A stretch of DNA of 64,000 nt from the NCBI RefSeq assembly GCF_024139115.2, contig NC_085141.1, forward strand, positions 43,707,065-43,771,064. The letters are read 5' to 3'. This DNA comes from Armigeres subalbatus. Lineage: Eukaryota; Arthropoda; Insecta; Diptera; Culicidae. The notes under the pieces were generated by a model, which worked only from the letters and a program-made list of their open reading frames with translations, did not search any database and was not told the origin of the DNA. This document shows positions 21,341 through 32,376 of the stretch, piece after piece. Both the position numbers and the translations under genes were made by a program. Each line of letters begins with the position of its first letter. Position 1 is the first letter of the stretch.

Positions 21341-22438
21341 TTGCGCAGGCCCAATAAGCCGCCTAGAAAACCAATCATTACGAACAATATAAGAGATAAT
21401 GCGACTCGATATAATCGGCAAAGACCTAGGCGACGAATACAGGATCACGATTGGAAGCTTGGAACATGGAATTGCAAGTCGCTAGGTTTCGCAGGTTGCG
21501 ACAGGATGATCTACGATGAATTACATCCCCGCAACTTCGACGTCGTGGCGCTGCAGGAGATTTGCTGGACAGGACAGAAAGTGTGGAAAAGCGGGCATCG
21601 GGCGGCTACCTTCTACCAAAGCTGTGGCACCACCAACGAGCTGGGAACCGGCTTCATAGTGCTGGGTAAGATGCGCCAACGCGTGATTGGGTGGCAGCCA
21701 ATCAACGCAAGGATGTGCAAGCTGAGGATTAAAGGCCGTTTCTTCAACGTTCACTGCCCACACGAAGGGAGACCTGACGACGAGAAAGAAGCGTTCTACG
21801 CACAGCTGGAGCAGACATACGATGGATGCCCACTGCGGGATGTTAAAATCGTCATCGGTGACATGAACGCACAGGTAGGAAGGGAGGAAATGTATAGACC
21901 GGTCATCGGACCGGATAGTCTGCACACCGTATCGAATGACAACGGCCAACGATGCATAAACTTCGCAGCCTCCCGCGGAATGGTAGTCCGAAGCACCTTC
22001 TTTCCCCGCAAAAATATCCACAAGGCCACATGGAGATCACCTAACCAAGAAACGGAAAACCAAATCGATCACGTTCTAATCGACGGTAAATTCTTCTCCG
22101 ACATCACGAATGTCCGCACTTACCGCAGTGCGAATATTGAATCCGACCACTACCTCGTTGCAGTATGCCTGCGCTCAAAACTCTCGACGGTGTACAACAC
22201 GCGTCGAAGTCGGACGCCGCGGCTTAACATTGGGCGACTACAAGACGGTAGACTAGCCCAAGAATACGCGCAGCAGCTGGAAGTGGCACTTCCAACGGAA
22301 GAGCAGCTAGGCGCAGCGTCTCTTGAAGATGGCTGGAGAGATATTCGATCCGCCATTGGAAGCACCGCAACCGCTGCACTAGGGACGGTGCCCCGGATCA
22401 GAGAAACGACTGGTATGACGGCGAATGTGAGCAGTTAG
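21341..22438 (+). pseudogene. RTE family 1 endonuclease (copy A)
   Basis: 365 codons. An apurinic-type endonuclease of the exonuclease-endonuclease-phosphatase fold: GTWNCKSLG near residue 42, VVALQE (glutamate) near 63, IGDMNAQVG near 175, IDHVLIDG, and SDHYLVAV (histidine) near 270. It nicks target DNA to prime reverse transcription. Compared with copy B, 12 bases are missing after GRFFN (four residues, no frame change). Near 22390 one C is missing from a C-run, which throws the end of the frame into a false C-terminus (RIRETTGMTANVSS). The start ATG at 21341 follows a normal leader. Confidence 0.9.
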
Positions 22439-23677
22439 TGGAAGAGAAGAATGCAGCATGGGCGAGATTGCTGCAACACCGCACGAGGGCGCACGAGGCA
22501 CGCTATAAACAGGCGCGGAACAGACAAAACTCGACTTTCCGGAGGAAAGGCGCCAGCAGGAAGATCGAGACCGTGAAGAAACGGAGCAACTGTACCGCGC
22601 TAATAACACACGAAAGTTCTATGAGAAGTTAAACCGTTCACGTAAGGGCCACGTGCCACAGCCTGATATGTGTAAGGACATAAACGGGAACCTTCTTACG
22701 AACGAGCGTGAGGTGATCCAAAGGTGGCGGCAGCACTACGAAGAGCACCTGAATGGCGATGTGGCAGACGAAGATGGCGGTATGGTGATGGACCTGGGAG
22801 AACGCGCGCAGGACATAATTCTACCGGCTCCGGATCTCCAGGAAATCCAGGAGGAGATTGGCCGGCTGAAGAACAACAAAGCCCCTGGGGTTGACCAACT
22901 ACCAGGAGAGCTATTTAAACACGGTGGTGAGGCACTGGCTAGAGCGCTGCACTGGGTCATTACCAAGATTTGGGAGGAGGAAGTTTTGCCGCAGGAGTGG
23001 ATGGAAGGTGTCGTGTGTCCCATCTACAAAAAGGGCGATAAGCTGGATTGTAGCAACTACCGCGCAATCACATTGCTGAACGCCGCCTACAAGGTACTCT
23101 CCCAAATTTTATGCCGTCGACTAGCACCAACTGCAAGGGAGTTCGTGGGGCAGTACCAGGCGGGTTTATGGGCGAACGCTCCACCACGGACCAGGTGTTC
23201 GCCATTCGCCAAGTACTGCAGAAATGCCGCGAATACAACGTGCCCACACATCATCTATTCATCGACTTCAAAGCCGCATATGATACAATCGATCGGGACC
23301 AGCTATGGCAGCTAATGCACGAACACGGTTTTCCGGATAAACTGACACGATTGATCAAAGCGACGATGGATCGGGTGATGTGCGTAGTTCGAGTTTCAGG
23401 GGCATTCTCGAGTCCCTTCGAAACCCGCAGAGGGTTACGGCAAGGTGATGGTCTTTCGTGTTTGCTATTCAACATCGCTTTGGAAGGGGTAATACGAAGA
23501 GCAGGGATTAACACGAGTGGTACAATTTTCAATAAGTCCGTCCAGCTATTTGGTTTCGCCGACGACATAGATATTATGGCACGTAACTTTGAGAAGATGG
23601 AGGAAGCCTACATCAGACTGAAGAGGGAAGCTAAGCGGATCGGACTTTTCTCAACACGTCGAAGACGAAGTACATGA
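22439..23677 (+). pseudogene. RTE family 1 reverse transcriptase (copy A)
   Basis: It continues the polyprotein after the shift near 22390. An arginine-rich linker (about 22440-22640) is followed by the RT domain: KNNKAPGVDQLPGE, PIYKKGDKLDCSNYRAITLL, HLFIDFKAAYDTID with the first aspartate, RRGLRQGDGLSCLLFN, and FADDIDIMA near 23555 with the catalytic pair. A missing T near 23168 shifts the frame within the QYQAGF motif, so the domain is covered by two overlapping frames (22653-23315 and 23111-23677). A further deletion of one or two bases near 23650 ends it. Confidence 0.9.
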
Positions 23678-24363
23678 TAGGCAGAGGTTCAAGAGAAGAC
23701 AGTGTGAGCCACCCACCGCGAGTTTGCATTGGTGGTGACGAAATCGAGGTGGTAGAAGAATTTGTGTACTTGGGCTCACTGGTGACTGCCGAAAATGACA
23801 CCAGCAGAGAAATTCGGAGACGCATAGTGGCTGGAAATCGTACGTACTTTGGACTCCGCAAGACGCTCCGATCGAATAGAGTTCGCCGCCGTACCAAACT
23901 GACAATCTACAAAACGCTAATTAGACCGGTAGTCCTCTACGGACACGAGACCTGGACGATGCTCGTGGAGGACCAACGCGCACTTGGAGTTTTCGAAAGG
24001 AAAGTGCTGCGTACCATCTATGGTGGGGTGCAGATGGCGGACGGTACGTGGAGGAGGCGAATGAACCACGAATTGCATCAGCTGTTGGGAGAACCATCCA
24101 TCGTTCACACCGCGAAAATCGGACGACTGCGATGGGCCGGGCACGTAGCCAGAATGTCGGACAGTAACCCGGTGAAAATGGTTCTCGACAACGATCCGAC
24201 GGGCACAAGAAGGCGAGGTGCGCAGCGGGCAAGGTGGATCGATCAGGTGGAAGATGACTTGCGGACCCTCCGTAGACTGCGTGGTTGGCGACGTGTAGCC
24301 ATGGACCGAGCCGAATGGAGAAGACTCTTACATACCGCACAGGCCACTTCGGCCTTAGTCTGA
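23674..24363 (+). pseudogene. RTE family 1 RT thumb and C-terminal domain (copy A)
   Basis: 229 codons in one frame: EEFVYLGSLVTAENDTSREI, then LRKTLRSNRVRRRTKL, a RPVVLYGHETWTM motif, GRLRWAGHVARM, RRRGAQRARW and a tryptophan- and arginine-rich end. The GHETWT...RW.GH.ARM block is the conserved C-terminus of this LINE group, possibly involved in RNA binding. It stops at TGA 24361-24363, next to the TAAATAAA tail. Confidence 0.9.
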
Positions 24364-24393
24364 ATAAATAAATAATAATACGATGACATTGTA

Positions 24394-24966
24394 GCCCGAG
24401 CTAATCGTCAATTGGGTTTTATTTTCAAAATTGCCGGTGAATTCCGTGATCCGTTATGCTTTAGATCACTGTACTGTTCCCTTGTGCGATCAATACTGGA
24501 ATCATCCGCTGTTGTTTGGTGCCCTTTCCAGACCACATGGATCGCTAGGATCGAAGCCGTTCAACGGAAGTTTCTAAGATACGCTCTTCGATCCCTAAGG
24601 TGGCGTGATCCGACGAACTTGCCACCGTACGAGGAGCGGTGCCGGTTGATTAGCATCGAACCACTAGAGTTTAGACGGATCGCCGCTCATGCTACGTTTG
24701 CTGGGAAGCTGCTCACGGGTCACATCGATTGTCCAGCACTACTGTCGCAGTTAAATCTATATGCACCTGAAAGACCTCTTCGTCAACGTCTATTTTTGCT
24801 TCTAGAACCACAGACTAGCAACTATGCACTACACGAACCAATTCGATTCATCAGTCGCCGCTTCAACGAATTCTTCGATATTTTTTACTTTAATTCATCA
24901 GTTGACGTGTTTTGTCATCGGTTACTAGACTTTTTCCGTACCGCTGACCGTAACCAATTATTTTAA
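24394..24966 (+). pseudogene. Jockey-type RT, C-terminal part
   Basis: It continues the frame lost at 21088. QLGFIFKIAGEFRD, LYCSLVRSILESSAVVW and RIEAVQRKFLRYAL are the conserved jockey C-terminal region. It ends at TAA 24964-24966, then a short 3' UTR with an AAATAAACAAATAAAC tail. With the inserted RTE removed, the jockey frame reads through without a break. Confidence 0.9.
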
Positions 24967-25044
24967 CTAATATTCATTTACACATTCATAGTCAGTTGAA
25001 TTATTTTAATAAATAAACAAATAAACAAATAAATTCATAAATCA

Positions 25045-25928
25045 AAACATCACCATAATAAGGCAGGCGTTAAAAATTTCATTTCATATCGATACCTTAC
25101 AAAAGCATCTAGATTCCATCTTTGAAATTATACAATTAGCTAAAGTTCATGTCATTTCAAAAAATTTCTTAGAACCAGAAGAACTACAATTTATTTTAGA
25201 CAGGCTAGACGAACAGCATATACAAATTCTAAACCCCGATCAGGTCTACGATTATTTGGATATTCAAATTCTCTTCAAAGGATCAACTTTATATTTCATC
25301 ATTGGTGTACCGCAGATCTCACCATACTACTTCAACTCACTACTGCTGGAACACCCTCTGTAAGGAAGACGAACTGGAAGACGTCTCGGATGACGAATGC
25401 TTCTCAAAAATCATAAGAGAACTTCTTGGAAAATGCATATTCACAAAATACAAAAATTTATCTCATATTGCTAGGTTGACTAACAATCATGTAATAGTCA
25501 AAAATTCAACAGTCACGTTGACGTCCGACTGTTTGCAGAACGACAGGAGACTTTCCGGAACAGTTCTAATATTCTTTACAAACTGCACTATCTGGGCAAA
25601 TAGAAAGAATTTCTCCACTACACATTTTTCACCAAAAATCCCACAAACCGTGATACCGATAGACGGCGTGAGAATCGAGCAGGCTAAATTTGAGCTTTCC
25701 ATGGACCTCCGAGAATTGGGAAAATTGCATATAGAAAATCGGTAGGAATTACAGTTAAATAAGAATCAGCACATTCTCCAAACAACAATTAGTTTGGGGC
25801 TACTTTTCACTTGTATCATTCTAGGATGCACCGCAATCTACGTTTGGTACAAAAGGACAGCATCATCCGACGAAATCGAGCAAACGTCGCAAAACCCCGA
25901 AGAAGAGGATCGAAACGAAATTGTATAG
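25045..25928 (+). pseudogene. env: Errantivirus env remnant (C-terminal part)
   Basis: Frames in this stretch give a helical, leucine-rich region (LAKVHVISKN, EELQFILDRLD) and a FKGSTLYFIIGVP motif. At 25790-25928 there is one hydrophobic membrane segment followed by a short charged tail ending at TAG. This layout is that of the C-terminal half of errantivirus Env, a baculovirus F-like membrane fusion protein. The N-terminal half, including the signal peptide and fusion region, is missing, and at least three shifts or stops break the remainder (for example a shift near 25360). It cannot encode a working protein. Identification rests on position and architecture. Confidence 0.7.
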
Positions 25929-25942
25929 GGCGATCCAATCTT

Positions 25943-25953
25943 GAGGGAGGAGT
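25943..25953 (+). promoter_or_regulatory. Polypurine tract
   Basis: GAGGGAGGAGT stands immediately before the AGTTAAC start of the 3' LTR, where plus-strand DNA synthesis is primed in LTR elements. Confidence 0.7.
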
Positions 25954-26131
25954 AGTTAACGGGAAGGACACACGGCCTCTAACACCCTTTCCCACGGAAC
26001 AGAACCGCAGACGATAGCAGCGACGGAACACGACACCACGACACCATGAATGCATCGTGAAGCATCCAGACAGCTGACGCAGCACGGACAGCAACGACGA
26101 CTACCGGACTTCGAACCCCGATCACCTGATC
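25954..26131 (+). repeat. 3' LTR, partial
   Basis: Matches the first 180 bp of the 5' LTR from AGTTAACG to GATCACCTGATC with few changes. After 26131 the homology stops and the rest of the LTR, including its polyadenylation signal, is absent, replaced by a tRNA-like segment. Confidence 0.75.
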
Positions 26132-26195
26132 GAACTCGCCATCTCCTGATTGGCAATCCTACGCCTTTACTCGCAAGGCTACTGGAGACCCTGAC
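26132..26195 (-). mobile_element. tRNA-like SINE head fragment
   Basis: On the minus strand the sequence reads TAGCCTTGCGAGTAAAGGCG (A-box-like), then AGGATTGCCAATC and GGCGAGTTCGATC (B-box-like). This arrangement is that of a tRNA-derived RNA polymerase III promoter as found in mosquito SINEs. No cloverleaf with intact stems is evident. It marks the point where the 3' LTR is lost. Confidence 0.5.
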
Positions 26196-28256
26196 TTTCC
26201 GCCTTTGTTAGTAGAAAAACTCCCCCATTGTTGAAACATTGTTCAATTCATGTATAACACTTGATCTTCCGGGACTTAAATAAAGAAACTCGTTTTTGTA
26301 GTGAACATATAGTTTTTCGGAACACATCGGTTTACCAGAAAGACGAAACTAAAAAAAAACTGGCAATGTCGCCTCAACTCGTTGGTTCGCGTCGCATCTT
26401 CGATGAGGGCAAATAAAATTGAATTGGAAACGTGCCGTGCGCCACATTACCGTCTTCCTTTGTTAGAGGTCTAATGATGCTTTCTATATTGTTACTAGTT
26501 GTACCACCGCAAACCGGATGTGTGAGTAATATTTATAGACTTTCCACTTCTGGAATCAGTTTGCCTATTTTTTCGGTTTTGTTAGCGAATCCCACTTTTT
26601 GTGCCGCCTCGAACAACCGTGAACAAACCATTATTGTTGGCAGTGGTTCAACTTTTGCAATTACGATGCCAATCTTGCTTCTGGCTCTTGGCGCGGGTTT
26701 ATTGTAGAGGGGTTTTCTTTTTTCCTAGTGTCATTATGTTTCCCACCGTTTGTTGGTTGGTACCTTGATAGGAACCAGACATTTCCGCCTAATGGAGCTG
26801 AGAGCCGTTGCTGCCGGTAGATTTTCACTCTCGTGCAGCTGACAGCACCTGCCACATCGGAACGAAAACTATCAATCTTGCGTCTGATCCCAAAGTAATA
26901 AATTATGACTAAGAAGAAAAGCATGTTGCGGCTGGCACAGGGGTCGCAGCCATCGGATTGATCTTCGGAAGTTTTTCTCATTTCTTTTTTTCCTGCAATT
27001 TTCTCAGACGGGATGTCAAAATGTCCTCTCGGAAGAAATCGGTAGCCAACAAGTCGGCCGAGCAGCATCGCCTATGTTGGCGCGGTTTATATCATTTGGG
27101 CAGGCCATAAAAGGATTTACGACCGGGTAGCTGACAAAAGATCATCAATCATATATCTTGGCCTGCTTTTTGGACTTTTCAGGTGTAACACACGCTGCGG
27201 CAGATCCAAGAAAGCAACGACTACGACTTTGATTTTCTTAAGGGGCAGCCTGCTGCGACGTGCACACTGTGTAAGTCTTTTCCCTTGTTCGGAATGTCAG
27301 CAATGAGGAGAAGCTGGAAATGGAAAAGTTCGAATAGATGCTTTTTGATAGTCCGATGAACAAGAAACGAGGGGGAAGTACTGCGGGGGTGTGGGATCTA
27401 CCTTTTGTTAGCCATACGTTATCAAGAACATGTGTGTGCTTTCTTACTAGTTCAGGAAAAATTATCACATCAGATGAGGAAACTTTGATGGAAATCACGT
27501 CAGCCTTCATCAACTTTTGACGAGGGTAATTGATAGAAAAATGCAGGGAAAAACGAATAATAGAGGATGAATGATCGACTATTGTCAATGCTATTATGTA
27601 AATCATATGAAGAGTATGAATAACCGATGTGGACGAACATGAAGTGTCAAAAGGCAATACCACTTGTCATGTAACATTATTATTTGGATCAGAAAAAATG
27701 AGAAAATAGAAATGCATTTACTGGTAATTCTGATGAGGGCGTTACAAAAAGTGGAATTGTCGCAATAGATGTCTATAGGCAGTAGATGGTGCTGTGAATT
27801 TCGTGACCAATATACATACTTACATTCATGTCTACAAAGTGTTGCTTTCAATATTTGTTTGAACTTTGATTAGTGGAATGTTTTCATTGTGAACAAAGGC
27901 GTAGGATTGCTAATCCAAAGATAGTGGTTGTGATTTCGGTCTAATCTTAGATTTTTTTTAACTTGCCACACAAAATTACAGCCATAAAAGGCAAAATGAA
28001 GCATTCGATCGACAGCGGTGAAGTTATTATAATTGGCATTACTTCTCCCACTGGGACATTGCAGCCTCGCAGCTTAGTGTTCATTAAGCACTTCTACAGT
28101 TGTTAATTGTGAGGTTTCTAAGCCAAGTTATCATTACTGAATTCGTATATCATGGGGCTAACACGATGATACTGAATGAATTTAGATTTCCATTATTTGG
28201 TTAGAATTAACCAAGACCAAGTTTATGAATTTGGATCTGGTGTACTATAATGCATA
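26196..28256. other. Unrecognised DNA right of the errantivirus
   Basis: No supported gene. Open frames of 91 codons (26432-26707, plus, hydrophobic start) and 135 and 141 codons (26661-27068 and 27238-27663, minus) have no recognisable domains and no homologous copy in the window. AATAAA at 26280 could be an old polyadenylation site. A decayed tRNA-like segment lies at 27888-27945. Confidence 0.45.
27888..27945 (+). mobile_element. Decayed tRNA-like SINE head
   Basis: AAAGGCGTAGGATTGCTAATCC followed by GTGGTTGTGATTTCGG parallels the head at 26132-26195 on the other strand (AAAGGCGTAGGATTGCCAATC). The B box is degenerate. No SINE body is recognisable. Confidence 0.4.
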
Positions 28257-28841
28257 TAGGGTAAATCACTACTTGGGCCTATGGACCCGATTCCCGGCTC
28301 ACTGCACAGAAAACTAAGGATTTATACTTTTTAGAAGCCGTAGGTTTATGGTTGATAATTTTAAAAAAGTCTACCGTTTATTTCGCACAATACACAATAT
28401 TTTTCAACCATTAATTTCACTCCTAATTGGTCCAATTATAGAAAATAAAAATTAAGATTCCAAACATTCGCTCTCTGTTGCTACACCACTAAGCCGGAGT
28501 GAATCTTTCCACTTTTACAAAACGGTATTTTCATATAAACACCTAACTGAAAATCGTTACATTTCTCGATACAATCATTGCTTGAAGCTGTTAATCACCA
28601 CACAATAATTCTAAACTCACGCACTTTAATCTTTTCTATTTGTTCGTTTCACTAGAACTAATATAAACATATTAGAATACATTTAAAAATGTATCCTCAA
28701 ACCGAACAAAAATTCACCTCGGCATAAAAACTTCTAGCCGCGTGCTGCCAAAAGGCCAGGAGTCTTTTTTAGAATGAAAAAATCCTTCATCGTTCATAGA
28801 AAAACTATCTAATACGTTGACGCTATCATTCATTCATTTCA

Positions 28842-29146
28842 TTTCATTTATTTAGTCTACATCTATACAGATAACACTGAATCAACAATTTGACGCCACA
28901 ATACACGGTTCGAGGCCGCATCTCTCCATCCTCGAATACGCCCCACGCTCGCCAAGTCGTTCTGCACCTGGTCTGCCCATCTCGCTCGCTGCGCTCCACG
29001 TCGTCTCGTACCTGCCGGATCGGAAGCGAACACCATCTTTGCAGGGTTGTTGTCCGGCATTCTTGCAACATGCCCTGCCCAGCGTACCCTGCCGGCTTTA
29101 GCTACCTTCTGGATACTGGGTTCGCCGTAGAGCTGGGCGAGCTCAT
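28842..29146 (-). pseudogene. RTE family 2 C-terminal fragment
   Basis: On the minus strand the end of the LINE protein is recognisable: LAQLYGEPSIQKVAKAG, RVRWAGHVARMPDNNP, RRRGAQRARWADQVQNDL, then a stop and the short 3' UTR. The frame begins at 29146, where the CCAAGTA element cuts it. The preceding codons lie at 34946. Confidence 0.9.
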
Positions 29147-30867
29147 CCCAAGTAGCAAAATTAATTTTATGATGCACTTGAAGCACACTTCTAGACTTGT
29201 GCCTTTAAACCACATTTAAAGCCAATTATCTTACAAGCTTGCTCCAAAACAGCCATAAAACCACTATAAGACGAAAGAGGCCCACTCTTGAGAAGGTGTT
29301 AAAGTCCATTCTCCAAGGTTCGCTTGAAACTTGTTAGTTTTATCAAAGTGAGCTTATGATGGCATGAAAGATGAGCATAAAACCCTGTTAGGATTACTAA
29401 GGAATTTGACAGCATGTGTTTTCGTTATCTAGATCCGCTGATGTTTATACTTGTTTATATTGAATTTTGTCTGAACCAAAACGAACAGTATCTCATAATG
29501 ATGAAAATTATTGTGGATACGTTGCAAAATTGAAACTTAATTGCATTGTGATCGTGTAATTCCACATGCCACAACCACTTTGTCGATGCTTTTCCAAATA
29601 AATGTAACAAATATTGAATGCGCCTTATTTAAATTGCAAGATATAGTATTATTTTGAAAGACTATTTTTTTTTTAAAATGTACATACCCAAAAAAATAAA
29701 TTTTGCTCTACTTTTTATTTCGCAAATGTAACAATATTTGTTTTATGCCCCAATCTATAAAATGACTCATGCATGTAAAATGAAAACAAATAGTTTTCAG
29801 CGTTCATATAGAAATGGCTTCCATCAAGAAATTTCACGCAGACGATAATCCGCCATGATTTCAATAGTTTTATCGAAAACCATCATAAGATTGGATTAAA
29901 ACCACTTTATCTCATACAAAACCTGTTAGGTTTATGCAGGAGCATGATAAATTGAACTAGATTTATCGCAATCTTGACGAAGCTTAGTTTATCTTGAATA
30001 AAACTAACTAGTACTGGTCAAAACTAAGTAGTTTTATTGAAGAGCGTTATAAGTTTGGTGCTTTCTTTATAACATGTTGTTTACATTGAAAACAAGTCGT
30101 TCATTTGGAAAGAGTTCGCCGAAAAATATTTACTAAACTGAATATCTGCACAAAATGCTGATTTGAATTAAAACTCAATAGGGTTACTGCTCCTCGGGTT
30201 CATAATATCTATCTATCTATATCAATAACAATCGAGGACAAAGAATTGGAGCGCAAAATGTTTTGATTTCCATGTTTGTGATGGTTTTCAGTAGTGGGCA
30301 TGATAGCAATAAAAAAACGACACAGATTGAGCCGAAATCTTCCATTTTGCGAATATTGTCATATAATAACATGCAATTCAACTGAAAAAGAAATGCATAT
30401 AACTTATTTGTTTATCTGTTAGTTAAACATGTATAGGGTTATTTTTAATCAAAAAGTAAATAGTAAATAGTTCTTTATTAAAAATAAACCAGCTTCGAAA
30501 TTCGAGTAGAGTTGATCATATGATAAATGGGAGGATATGAAATCTGCCTAGTATTGGAAGATCAAGACACCTGATGCAGCTGGTGGTAAATCTGATAGAA
30601 AGAAAACTGCAGCTGATGATCCGATAGAAAGACAACTCCGATAGAAAAAAAAACAGATGCTTGCGCAAATGGAATTTTCATATATGGGATAGATTTACAT
30701 TATTTTTGCCTTTAATCCACTAGTTTTAATTTATACACTTGTTTGCGTATACATTTGACATTATATTTTGAGAAAAATATATTAAGCTCGTTTAGTGGAA
30801 TGTATTAAATCGTCTAAGATGAATTAAGTACTGTCCATTTAATTCCACCAGTTAATTTTCGTTATCT

Positions 30868-30948
30868 TTGCAGATACGTATTTCGACCACAACTGTGTGG
30901 TCGTCTTCAGTGTCTTATACTTGACTCGACTTAGATTAGATTGAATTC
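30868..30948 (+). repeat. Dispersed GCAGATACGTATTTC motif
   Basis: TTGCAGATACGTATTTCGAC, an AACTG-type dyad around GTGGTC, then GTCTTCAGTGTC and TACTTGACTCGACTT. The same 70-bp arrangement recurs at 60133-60200. The central part can form a small hairpin (CGACCACA...TGTGGTCG). Confidence 0.7.
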
Positions 30949-31396
30949 TTCTATGACTTGATTTAATCTATTTAACCATTGAGCTAGAACCAGATCTTTT
31001 CCGCAATTCCATGTGACAATCCTCTGGATACCCGTCGCGAAACTCTTTGAATTTCCCGTGGTTTTTAAAAGATTTTTTAGTAAACATTGATAAGAATTTT
31101 TCATGAAATATAAGGAAAATTTCTGTCAAAAATTATGAGGAATTTCTTATCTAAATTCTAGAGAATTGAAATTGAAAATTTAGTACAAATTATCGTAGAA
31201 ATTTATAATAATTTCCATAAGGTGAAATAAATAAAATTCTCCAATTGTTTGCGTATACATTTGACACTATATTTTGTTTGTTTTGATGTATTCTTCAACA
31301 AGAGCACTTTCTCCCAATCAAAACCACATAGTTTTAAGGAAGTTTTATAATGGCATTTTCAAGATCGTTCTTTCTTAATGAATTATTATTATTTAT

Positions 31397-31801
31397 TCAG
31401 ACTAAGGCCGAAGTGGCCTGTGCGGTATATAAGAGTCTTCTCCATTCGGCTCGGTCCATGGCTACACGTCGCCAACCACGCAGTCTACGGAGGGTCCGCA
31501 AGTCATCTTCCACCTGATCGATCCACCTTGCCCGCTGCGCACCTCGCCTTCTTGTGCCCGTCGGATCGTTGTCGAGAACCATTTTCACCGGGTTACTGTC
31601 CGACATTCTGGCTACGTGCCCGGCCCATCGCAGTCGTCCGATTTTCGCGGTGTGAACGATGGATGGTTCTCCCAACAGCTGATGCAATTCGTGGTTCATT
31701 CGCCTCCTCCACGTACCGTCCGCCATCTGCACCCCACCATAGATGGTACGCAGCACTTTCCTTTCGAAAACTCCAAGTGCGCGTTGGTCCTCCACAAGCA
31801 T
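31397..31801 (-). pseudogene. RTE family 1 C-terminal domain (copy B)
   Basis: 134 codons matching the end of copy A: LGVFERKVLRTIYGG, GRLRWAGHVARM and RRRGAQRARW to the final stop near the tail. The frame is continuous from about 31840 but separated from the thumb region by a frame change near 31865-31920. Confidence 0.9.
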
Positions 31802-31857
31802 CGTCCAGGTCTCGTGTCCGTAGAGGACTACCGGTCTAATTAGCGTTTTGTAGATTG

Positions 31858-32376
31858 TCAGTTTGGTACGGCGGCGAACTCTATTCGATCGAAGCGTCTT
31901 ACGGAGTAGTACGTACGATGTCCAGCCACTATGGGTCTCCGAATTTCTCTGCTGGTTTCATTTTGGGCAGTCACTAGTGAACCCAAGTACACAAATTCTT
32001 CTACCACTTCGATTTCGTCACCACCGATGCAAACTCGTGGTGGGTGGCTCATATTGTCTTCTCTTGAACCTCTGCCTATCATGTACTTCGTCTTCGACGT
32101 GTTGATGACAAGTCCGATCCGCTTAGCTTCCCTCTTCAGTCTGATGTAGGCTTCCTCCATCTTCTCAAAGTTACGTGCCATAATATCTATGTCGTCGGCG
32201 AAACCAAATAGCTGGACGGACTTATTGAAAATTGTACCACTCGTGTTAATCCCTGCTCTTCGTATTACCCCTTCCAAAGCGATGTTGAATAGCAAACACG
32301 AAAGACCATCACCTTGCCGTAACCCTCTGCGGGTTTCGAAGGGACTCGAGAATGCCCTGAAACTCGAACTACGCAC
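31858..32376 (-). pseudogene. RTE family 1 RT palm and thumb (copy B)
   Basis: 172 codons: RRGLRQGDGLSCLLFN, FADDIDIMA catalytic box, RLKREAKRIGLVINTSKTKY, EEFVYLGSLVTAQN. Here the IGLVINTSKT segment that is shifted in copy A is intact. The frame enters by a one-base change at about 32365 relative to the larger upstream frame. It ends near 31865 in a shift that truncates the LRKTLRSNR region. Confidence 0.9.

Larger units (their letters stand above)
21089..24378 (+). mobile_element. RTE-like LINE family 1, copy A, full length (3.29 kb)
   Basis: It is bounded by the 15-bp duplication of jockey sequence. It starts at GGGCAGCAGGGACTATG (21091) like copy B at 34680, and ends TCTGAATAAATAAATAATAA. 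A 3.3 kb length, one long coding region with endonuclease then RT, no RNase H, and almost no 3' UTR before a short tandem tail fit the RTE clade. About 250 bp of 5' UTR (with the motif ATCTGCGAGTTGTGGG) precede the frame. Four frame changes make this copy inactive. Confidence 0.85.
20425..25037 (+). mobile_element. 5'-truncated jockey-type LINE, split by an RTE-like LINE
   Basis: The element starts inside the RT domain (DQHGFYPKRS motif) and ends in an AATAAACAAATAAAC tail near 25037. It lacks ORF1 and the endonuclease, a usual result of incomplete reverse transcription. The middle is interrupted at 21089-24378 by another LINE with a 15-bp target duplication (TACGATGACATTGTA at 21074-21088 and 24379-24393). 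It sits between pol and env of the errantivirus and seems to have replaced or displaced the 5' part of env. Confidence 0.85.
3503..26131 (+). mobile_element. Decayed gypsy-type errantivirus, split by nested insertions
   Basis: An LTR starting AGTTAAC and ending TAACT is followed at once by a TGGCGCAGTCGG primer binding site, then gag, protease, RT, RNase H, integrase and an env remnant, a polypurine tract and a second AGTTAAC LTR start. This order and the AGTTA/TAACT ends are those of insect errantiviruses (Metaviridae). The span is 22.6 kb because of insertions at 4827-8131, 8771-15921, 17675-17895, 18462-19326 and about 20425-25037. Stops and frameshifts occur in gag, pol and env, so it is inactive. 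The family is expected in gonad tissue, moving within the genome by reverse transcription. Confidence 0.9.

Noticed and set aside
26432..26707. 91-codon frame with a hydrophobic, signal-peptide-like start
   Set aside because: No upstream promoter evidence, no family features and no second copy; left as unrecognised.
26661..27663. Minus-strand frames of 135 and 141 codons as host exons
   Set aside because: No conserved domain or convincing splice arrangement could be seen; chance open frames of this size are expected.
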